Of a stretch of 64,000 bases of DNA, positions 56,035 to 64,000 are shown piece by piece (the first letter of the stretch is position 1; each line of letters begins with the position of its first letter). The position numbers and the translations under genes were made by a program. The notes beneath the pieces were generated by a model, which saw only the letters and a program-made list of their open reading frames with translations, was not told the DNA's origin and did no database searches. The stretch is taken from NCBI GenBank assembly GCA_963377175.1, contig CAUJNA010000187.1, positions 129,501-193,500 on the forward strand, given 5' to 3'. Origin of the DNA: Effrenium voratum (Eukaryota > Sar > Dinophyceae > Suessiales > Symbiodiniaceae).

Positions 56035-56423
56035 AGCAAGGAAGAGACCGGCAATCTGTCCCAAGAGATGCCCTGGCCTGGCCGGGGTAAGCTTGCTATC
56101 CGTGGACGGGGATGCCTCAAAACGCGTTTTGCGGCAAATCTGTGTCTTAGGTTGAACCCACATGGGTTTTCCCTTTCATTTCCCGAAGCCCGCCTGTCGG
56201 GAGCCTCAAAAAAGACACGCACCCAGCTCTGGTTTTCGAGGGTTCCAGCTGCACCCAGCAGCTTTCAGGGAGGACTCCCCGTTCTTTGGCTTCCAAGAGC
56301 TGGGCTTGTAGCCTCTGAGCCAACCGCCAGACCGCGGCGGCGGAGCCGCATGCGCTGGCAGCTGCCAGGGGCCCTGGAAGTGAAGCCCGTACGCACGGCA
56401 CGAGGGAGATAGCTAGAGCTCAG

Positions 56424-56466
56424 GAAGCCCAACGGAAGCACCTGGAGGACCATTTTGCATTGGAAG
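56424..56466 (+). CDS. Helical exon of gene D
   Basis: Acceptor GAGCTCAG at 56423 (an earlier one at 56404 would add R-E-I-A-R-A-Q). It reads E-A-Q-R-K-H-L-E-D-H-F-A-L-E and ends G/GC at 56466. The frame is open well upstream, so the true 5' edge is uncertain. Helical, charged composition like the other exons of this series. Confidence 0.5.
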
Positions 56467-57173
56467 GCATCCTTTTGTCATCCCTTTGTCATTACATGTT
56501 GGTGCGAGGGCTGGCGGGTGCCTCTTCAAGGCTGTTTGTCGCTTGCTTTGCAAGGCCTTGGCAAAAAATCCACTTGGCTTTCAACATGCTCCCCAAATGA
56601 TCAGGACCAAACACAGGATCTTGTTGCTGTGCAAGAGAGCCATGTTGGATCCCGGTTTTGCCAGCACCTAGCATGTTTCATCCACCCGGGCATTTATGGA
56701 AGCACTCAAAGGTTGTATCATTTTTCAGGACAGCTGGCACAGAGGGCAATTTTTTGTTGGGGGGAATACAATGCAAATCCGGCTCTGTCAGATTCCTCCT
56801 TTGGGGTCTGGTCCGCAAATCCGGGGGTCAGCGGGCCTCGGATCGACTCGAAACGCCTGCGAGCACCTGCAGGGCATGGCAGGTGTTTTTGTGTTTTTGG
56901 ACGCGCGAGCGCATGCGCAAACGGACGCAGACTGACTCGAGCTTCAAAGAAGTGCATTCCAACATTCAAGTTGACTCGAGCATGTCGTGCTGGGGGATAT
57001 GTTTGAGAAATCGTGGCATCCAAAAGCAATTGCCCCAAGTCTGCGCTCCGCTCCAGAGCCCAAACAATTGCAGCAGTAGCTCAGAACAAAGACAAGCCAA
57101 GCTGCTGAACTAGCAGAACATGTCCAAGCGTAATCTCGCTTTTCTTTTTGAATCTGGAATCACCCTCACTTAG

Positions 57174-57228
57174 CGGGCTGGCCAAGGTCATCAGCGACAT
57201 AGCCAAGGAGATGCAGCTTGAGGAGGGG
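57174..57228 (+). CDS. Helical exon, last supportable piece of gene D
   Basis: Acceptor CACTTAG at 57173. One base completes a codon, then G-L-A-K-V-I-S-D-I-A-K-E-M-Q-L-E-E-G, with a GC donor in GGGGCATGG near 57229. Leu, Val, Ile, Ile, Met and Leu make a regular hydrophobic stripe. A pyrimidine-rich tract (TCTCGCTTTTCTTTTT) precedes the acceptor. No stop exon for this gene was recognised before the window ends. Confidence 0.5.
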
Positions 57229-57649
57229 GCATGGCTGGCGCGGCTTGTGGTTTGGGGATTTGGCTGCTGATTGGTGTGGAGACCAATCGGGCCTTCTTTT
57301 TTTTAGGGGGGAGGGGCTGTGTGTATACCTGGATCTTCCTGCATGCTCAAATTTTCCGCCTTTTCGCTACGAATTGCTTTTTGGGGCAATTGCGCGTGTT
57401 TGTTGCCTACGGCTTTTTTTTTCTCAATTTGGGTGTTAAGCGAAATCTCCCCGAATCTACAGGCGAAAATTCCCGACCAACAGGCGAAAACTCCCGACCA
57501 ACAGGCGAATATTCCCGACCGCGGCGCAAACAAATAGGACCGCCGGCGTTTTTTCGCTTTAAAAGCATTTTTTCATACCAAAGGCAAAAAACACATGTTT
57601 TTTGACCAACGCCTAAAATTTTGGACCCCCGGAAGGTGCAGGTATATGT

Positions 57650-57694
57650 ATATCAATTATATATATATATATACACATATATATATATATACAT
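57650..57694. repeat. TA microsatellite
   Basis: Two TA runs joined by CACA. Confidence 0.9.
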
Positions 57695-57742
57695 TGCACC
57701 TCTGATTGGAGGGCTTTCAATCCCATCGTGTTGCAAGTGGCG

Positions 57743-57766
57743 CTCTCTCTCTCTCTCTCTCTCTGT
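57743..57766. repeat. CT dinucleotide run
   Basis: About eleven CT units followed by GTCTGG. Pyrimidine-rich, but no exon follows. Confidence 0.85.
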
Positions 57767-58808
57767 CTGGAGCCCACGCCCGGCCCTCCACTCCATGCTC
57801 CACGTTGACGTGGCTGGAAGCACTAGCCCTTGGAGATTGGCCAGAGACGAGGCACATCAGCTTTCCAGATTGTCGGAAGTGTGTATAGCAAGCCTATCTG
57901 GCCTTGGGTTTGCAGAAGGCGCCGAGGGCCTGTCGATGACAACCTCTTCAACCGCTACTTTGACTGCCTTCGCCTGCCTACCAGGACAACCGCACCTCGT
58001 CTGGTACAGTGCATGCGATTGCAACTTTTGGAAATAAGGGTTTTCAATCTGGGTGCAGAGTGGGTTGTGACCTCAGGCGCCATCCTTTGGAGTGCTTCCA
58101 TTTGGGAGGATGAATGATCATTGGCCCGGATTGGCTGGGTTGAAATTTTTATGTTTTGCTTTTGCTGTCAAAGGTACGGGCCGGTTTCTTTAGAACTATG
58201 GCTTCATGTTGCTCATCTCGACTTGGCCTGAGATTGGGAGTCCTCGCCTGCTGACCCTTCCTCTTTTTGTTACGCGAAGGAGGTTCCTGGATGCTCAAAG
58301 CGTAGCACCCCCCGGACGGGAACTTTTTGTTTCTCCCACCCCCCGAAGTAGAACGGTTGCAGCTTTTTGACCGAACGATTCTCCAAGAAGGGACACTTGC
58401 TTGCTCTTGAATGACCCTGACGATTCTCTTTTCACACGGCCAAAATCTAGACATTCCCAGTTTTGCCAATGACCTGGGGGTTTTACTCAGCTCATGTGTT
58501 TATTTTGCTATTTGACAGCCTGCAGTACTCGTGGCTGATATCGCTGTTCCGCCCTGCTTCACTGTGGCGGGCTGATGGATCGCTCGAGACGTCGGGCCGC
58601 CACATTATCCTTGGGGGGTAGCGTTCGCTGGACCCGTTGGTCGAACAAAGTACGTGAGCGAGCACGGGATTCGAGATCAATGGGGACCCCTTGACTTTGA
58701 ACCAAGGTGGGTCTTTCAAGACAAGCCCGGGGTTGAATTGAAGGGCCGCCTGTCGGCCGGCCGTTCCGACAGAACAGCCGCCTGACGAATCGAGGCGTGG
58801 ATTCTCCT

Positions 58809-58906
58809 CTAGGTCCCCCCAGTAGTACCTTTTACCATTTTTTTGGGGGGAGGGTTCCCCTACCAAAATAGACTACGGAAAAATGAATCGGGTACTATGC
58901 GAGCAC
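58809..58906 (+). repeat. Family-5 element, 3' truncated
   Basis: CTAGGTCCCCCCAGTAGTACC and GGAGGGTTCCCCTACC are clear. After AATCGGGTACTATGC the similarity ends. Confidence 0.8.
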
Positions 58907-59047
58907 CTCTCTACTCGAAAAAACCTGGTCATTTAAGGCCGACCTTTGGTTTGAGGGGCGCCTTTCGGCAAAGATCCGGACTGGATCGGCTTCTCTGGCC
59001 TTTGCTTTTTGGGCTTTGCGGGTGGGACTGAGAGGTATGGAGGTGAA

Positions 59048-59131
59048 TTATATAGATGTATGTATATGTATATGTATATATGTATATAGATTTGTATATA
59101 TATATATGTATATGTATGTGTACATATATAT

Positions 59132-59165
<34 letters not shown>

Positions 59166-59167
59166 AA
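59048..59167. repeat. TATG/TA microsatellite, about 120 bp
   Basis: TATATG, TGTATA and TA units alternate. Creates Tyr/Ile-rich shadow frames. Confidence 0.93.
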
Positions 59168-59659
59168 ATACAAATACACCACAAAGGGGTGGGGTGGTGT
59201 ATCGGCTTTGCGCTCTGATACGGGGACCTTTTTGCGGGCCGTTCGCTCGGCCCGCAGGAGACCAGAGGCTCGACCGGGCTCGCCTTGGTTGGAGAATTGT
59301 TGGTAGGTGGCAAGCCACTTTCTTTGGTGCCAAGGGAATCCCCTTCAAAGTGACAAGGCAGTCAGGGGTTCATCGAAGGGACGCTCTCAAAACGCGGAAG
59401 CAAACCCCCAATGCCCGAATGACCTTGGCATGGATTCTTTACGGCTCTTCTTTGGCTTCAGTCCAATGGAGTCCAATGTTAATCCTGCGTGTCCCTCAAG
59501 GGTTGTTGTGGAATGTATCTGCCTATGGCGAGACCATCTGGATGTATACTATGAGCACAAGCTCCTTTCCTTGGATTTCTTACTGTAAACGCTGCGCGTA
59601 GCCGAGCGCGCAGCGTCTGTGGTTCGACTGCAAGCAGCAGAGCATGTGTTCCCTTTCCG

Positions 59660-59687
59660 TTTTTTTTTTTTTTTTTTTTTTTTTTTC
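59660..59687. repeat. Poly-T run
   Basis: About 27 T residues, the longest homopolymer of the window. Confidence 0.93.
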
Positions 59688-60139
59688 TCCGGTGATGGTT
59701 TGCAGACAGATCATCCCTCCGAGTTCATGGCAGTTGTTGGGCGGAACCGCAAACCTTCTGGCTTCAAAAGTTGTTGCTGTTGCTTTTGGCATTTTCGGGG
59801 TTGGCTTTCAGGTTTTCCTTCTTGTGCAAGGCGCTCGTAAATGCATCTCCGACATCCCCGGCATCAGCTCGGCATCTGACTCCTATCGACCTAACGATCG
59901 CTTTCCGTAAAAACAACTCCAAACACTGAAATTCGCCTCAGCCCCAAGAGGGCCAAGGGCGCTCAGATTTCGCTTCCCAAAACTTGCAGCCCCCCCTCAC
60001 CATGTCTGCTGGCCCTAAGATCCTGTCCGGCGGGCCTTGAAATTTTGGGGTTCGTCGGCGTCCAGCTCCATGGGCCCATTTTTGGCGCAAATGCGCTGAG
60101 CATGGCAACACCCCAAAATACCTCCTGCTGTCTGAGACT

Positions 60140-60400
60140 TGCTTCACAGCCCAGCCCAACCAGCAACCCACACAAGCAAGGCCCAGCCCAGCCCGCCCAG
60201 TCCAGGCCCCAGCAGCAGTCCGGCTGCCTAATTTGACGTGTCTGAGACTACCCTTGGGCCAAGACCAGCAAGGCGCATCCCAGCCCGCCCAGCCCAGGCC
60301 CTCCACCAACCAACCCAAATGGATCTCCAGCCAGCATCTCCCGCATGCCCAACCAGCATCAGCATCCCCAGCCAGCATCTCCAGCTTCCTGCATCATGTG
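60140..60400. repeat. CAGCCCAGCCC / CCAGCATC imperfect repeat
   Basis: Short C-rich words recur for 260 bp, opposite in sense to the tract at 30690. The long - strand frame over it is Gly/Trp/Ala-rich low complexity. Confidence 0.65.
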
Positions 60401-61374
60401 GAGCTGGGAGGTTTGCAGGAGCGTACTGCAGGCTAGCTAGGAAACGACGTTGCATTTCTTGAGAGTGGAGACGCAGAGAACTTTGTTCTTGTGCGAACAT
60501 TGCTAACACTAACAATGCACATGAACCATACACAGGAGCTATCGGTAGGATTCGAGATGCGCCCATGATGCGCCTTCAAATGGCCACTAGAGATTACGGC
60601 GCAGCAAATTTTTCACGTGCAAAAGCTGGGAACCCATCCATGGAGGGGACGCAAAGCAGACTGAGGAGCCTAGCTTTGACCCATGGATGTTTTTCTAGAT
60701 TGAGATGTCCTTTCTGTTTGCCTTGACAAGCGTGAACAAGGTGAACCAGCTCGATGATTTTGGGGATCCCCAGTTTCGAAAGCAATCTTTCCATATACTA
60801 TTGAGTACTATTGGCCAGTACCTGCGTTTCGCACAGACATTTGTGCGGTCGGGCAACCCGAGCTTTAGCATGGTTTGCCTGATTGTTACTTCCCTGTGTG
60901 TGAGTCAGTCCAACAACAAGTGCAAACTCGGCTCCGTAGGTTTGCAAATGCCCACATGATTCCAGGAATCGCTGTGGTGGTTGTCCTTTGAAAGACCGTT
61001 CTCTTTGTGGAGCCCGGAGTATGATTTCCCGTCCAGGTAGGCTCTCATTGGCAATGTTTAAAGCAACGACACTGAAAGTTCTCGACTAAGTTCTTCTTTA
61101 CGACGGTTTACAAAAGGACAGCCCTAGAATCGCTTGCGAGCATTTGCCATCGGACACTTTGCAGGTAAATCGTGCTGCCCTCGGCATACTGATTCGTGGC
61201 CGGGAGAGGTTCGGCCTTCGCCTTGTGATTTTCTTCGAAACCCTCCTGGTGCGCCCTCCAGGATTCTAGAATTATAGAACCCAAACGCGAGGGTCTTTTT
61301 TAAAGGAATTCCCCCAAGATGGTCCTTTCGGGGTACCAACTCCAACAAAAACACATGTGCTGGCCGTTGTGTAG

Positions 61375-61462
61375 TAATGTATGTATGCTCGCATGCCTGT
61401 GTATATGTAAATATACTGTGTATATGTAAATATGTAAATATACTGTATATATATACACATGA
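61375..61462. repeat. TATGTAAATA microsatellite-like tract
   Basis: TATATGTAAATATACTG recurs two to three times with TA runs. Confidence 0.75.
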
Positions 61463-62293
61463 ATGTATGCCTGAGTTGTGTATTTTCTGCCCGCTTGTTT
61501 GTGTATTTGCATATCGTTTTACTTGTATATCTATGCAAGGTGTATATCTGTGACCTGTGAATGTGTATGCATACATACTCCGTGAACTCAGTCTTTGGAT
61601 GAAGCGTAACTTCTGGTGTGTGGCAACGCCTGGACGGAGGAAGCAGGACGCATTGCTAGGGCCCTGAAAATGCCCAACCGGTGCTCCATGAAAATTTTGT
61701 TGCGTTTCCCTAAGCGCCAGCGTCCCCAAGACGAGCGCAGAATCAGATTAGTTTTTGTGAGTCAAACCGAGCTTGGGACCCTCCAAGCAAGAAATCGGCC
61801 TCGGAAAGTCCCAGTCTGCCGGGGTGCGTGTCACATGTTCCATTCCTCTTGTGCGGGGCGGCCTTTGCCATAGTAATCTTCACCCGATGGGTTTAACAAC
61901 CCGCATATCTCATCATCCGTCTCTTTAATGTTTTGACACCTAGATATAGTGCAAGGTTACATTGCCGGGAAACTCAGTCGCCTTGTTTGCTAAGCGAATC
62001 AGCCGAATCTGGCTTGGGCAGAGACGGTTTTCTCATGGTCTTCAAAGTTGCTTGGTTGTTTTCGAGGACAAGCAGGACCTGGGCACCTTGCTTTCTTCTC
62101 TTGCGGGAGGACTCTCCGGGGTTGAAGTCTCTTCGGGGCCCCATGGCTCAGAATGCTGAGGTCAGTGGGCTTCCATGAAGGCCGGGGCGGGTCCGTCATG
62201 GGCTGCCGACCGCAAAACCCCAAGGAATGGCGCATGGCGAAGTGTGGTTTAAACACCACCTTTGCAAGGGAAGAATCATCATACCCAGCCCAG

Positions 62294-62315
62294 TGGTTTA
62301 AACATGTTTAAACCA
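62294..62315. repeat. Perfect 22-bp palindrome
   Basis: TGGTTTAAACA followed directly by its reverse complement TGTTTAAACCA, no spacer. GTGGTTTAAACACCAC, about 50 bp upstream at 62246, is a related near-palindrome. Confidence 0.95.
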
Positions 62316-62840
62316 ATGGGCGGCCCCACCCTCCAGACATACCCTTCAGGGAGTCCACGCGTCTCATTGCCTAGCACTGGAATCGGGCTACCTCCGGGAG
62401 CCGACCGGAGGTAGAATAGAATACCGTTGACAAAAAATGCTTGATTTGTTAAGCCACATCGCAAGCTTGGACTCTCACCATGTTAGCTGAACACAAAAAG
62501 AGAGCCTGACGCTGGCTCTCAGCCATCCGCCAGCCCCTCAGGTTTTTAGGTTTTTGGAGTTTAGGGGGGTAACCAGCTAAAAGCTAAACCTTTTGCCGGG
62601 GATCTGCGGGTAATTAGTTCAGTGCCCTGAACTTGACATCCAGCGATTCCAAAGGCCAGCGCAAAGCCGCACAATCACCGGGGGCCCGGGGTGAGCCGTG
62701 TGGTGTTTATCACTGAGAGCTTTGGTAGAATTTCCAACTGCGAACTAGAACCCACCGGTTGCGCAAGAAAGGACTCTTACCAGCTCTTCCCCCCTCCCGT
62801 TGTCGCTTGAACAGGGCACAAGAATGTGGCAAGTTCCTTG

Positions 62841-62884
62841 CCCCCCCCCCCCCCCTTCCGGATTCACTTGGGGGGGGGGGGGGG
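62841..62884. repeat. C15 / G15 hairpin
   Basis: Fifteen C, a 14-nt spacer (TTCCGGATTCACTT), then fifteen G. Able to form a hairpin or a G-quadruplex/i-motif pair. Confidence 0.9.
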
Positions 62885-63208
62885 TGATCAGAAAATAACG
62901 GCTCAGGCCCCTTTTGGAGTGAGGGATCCATCTTCGAACTTTAAGAGCTGTTTGGGTTTGGGCCATTTCAGCGGCAAACGAAACCAGTTGCTTGCTTTGT
63001 TTGCCCCAGTCTCCTGTTCGGAAGTGAGTTCTTTCAAAGAAACCAAGGTGGTCCGACATCTTGGCTCGGAGCTTCCTCTCCCCCGCTTCCGTGAGGCACC
63101 ACGGAGGAGACGGATCACCCGGATGGCATGCGAGCCTCTTTGAGCAGCCGGGGACCCAGCGCGAGAGTCAACCCGCGGAGGGGCTGAGCGCTTTGACAGC
63201 GTCCATTT

Positions 63209-63348
63209 GAGGCACGTCCTCAAAACCCGGGTAGATGAAGGTTAGTAAGGGACGATCCCAACCAGAAATAGCTGCGGATATCCGCCTTCGAAATTCTTTA
63301 CATGGTTCTGGGTAGACCAGTTGAATATCGGGTTTTGATTGTGATTCA
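63209..63348 (+). repeat. Family-2 element, CACGTCCTC subtype
   Basis: GAGGCACGTCCTCAAAACCC at the left and GGTTTTGATTGTGATTC at the right. Complete, with the internal GCGGATATCCGC palindrome. Confidence 0.85.
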
Positions 63349-64000
63349 TTGGCTGAAATGGCGATGATGTTTTTGATTGGGCACCACCTCAACAGTGGCC
63401 GGTGGACATAAATCCCCGCCTAAATGATGTCCACCACGGGTTCCTCACTAAAATTCATACCCACATGATTATGTTGTGTATTTCTCTTGTTGGTTTGAAA
63501 GTGAATCGATTTCACTGCTGGACACATGGAAGCCCTGTTTTTTCCCCCCCAACAGATGACAGCTGGAAGCTGTGGGGTCTAAAACTCCAGATAGGCGCGA
63601 GAAGGGGTGGTTTGGGGCAGCTTTCAGGAGGGTTCAAAAGGAGGGTTCAAAAGGAGGGTTCTGGGGCTCTTGCGGATAGAACCTGCTTCTTGAGTTTGTT
63701 TCTTCTTGGGGGTAGCATCCACAAACCTGGGACGCAGCACACATGGGCTTTTGGGGCTAGCGGACTCAGCAAGACCGCCCTTTGCGGTTGAGCCAGGACC
63801 AGCTACCAAGGCTTACCCCTCCAGATTTGTTGGTGAATGCCATGAGACGACCTGGGCAACGTTGGCATGTATTCACTCGCCTGTTCACGCTCAGACTAAC
63901 AGCCGGAAGTTCTCAGAAGGTCCTTGGAGCTTCCATGGAACCTGGAGTTTGCCTGGAATGGGCGGCAAGACGTTTCTCCAGCTGACCCTCTTAGTTTTCC

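Larger units (their letters stand above)
57229..64000. other. Right-hand 6.8 kb without a supportable exon
   Basis: Contains microsatellites (57650, 57743, 59048, 61375), a poly-T run (59660), family-5 (58809) and family-2 (63209) elements, a 22-bp palindrome (62294) and a C15/G15 hairpin (62841). A + strand frame at 61616-61873 has a basic stretch (ALKMPNRCSMKILLRFPKRQ) but lacks convincing splice edges. This could be a long intron of gene D or intergenic sequence. Confidence 0.5.

Overview
The window looks like nuclear DNA of a dinoflagellate. This is inferred from gene structure, not from a marker gene. Two genes can be rebuilt exon by exon. Both are cut into very short GC-rich exons (26 to 153 nt) by long introns. 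Most of their introns start with GC and some with GA instead of GT, a donor pattern known from dinoflagellates. All supportable exons lie on the + strand. The introns and spacers are full of short hairpin (MITE-like) elements and microsatellites, and there is a short TTTAGGG-type (CCCTAAA) telomere-like tract. Suessiales or Prorocentrales would fit, but the sequence does not settle this.

Layout. Positions 1-2891 hold the 3' end of an unidentified gene: an acidic exon at the left edge and a short last exon ending at 2891. Positions 2892-6368 are spacer with a large TAAA microsatellite. Positions 6369-16055 hold a complete nine-exon gene for the sigma (small) subunit of a clathrin adaptor complex, closest to AP-1 (156 codons plus stop). 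Positions 17647-21057 hold two or three coiled-coil exons of an unrecognised gene. Positions 22509-31361 hold a ten-exon gene for a membrane-anchored phytanoyl-CoA dioxygenase (PhyH) family enzyme, about 341 residues, with the iron ligands visible. From about 34950 to 57228 a series of short charged exons encodes pieces of one or more coiled-coil proteins that I could not identify. From 57229 to the right end I found no convincing exon.

The genes do not form an obvious pathway: adaptor-mediated vesicle traffic, a lipid-type or small-molecule hydroxylase, and a coiled-coil protein. They share architecture and orientation, as expected for dinoflagellate unidirectional gene arrays.

Repeats are the other main content. 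I define five recurrent families. Family 1 (about 115 bp, ending GCAACCGAG) has eight copies. Two of them end exactly at the start of a conserved coding exon, so the element itself provides the 3' splice site, which is introner-like behaviour. Families 2 to 5 are hairpin elements with inverted termini and four to eight copies each. Families 2 and 3 are fused head to tail at three places.
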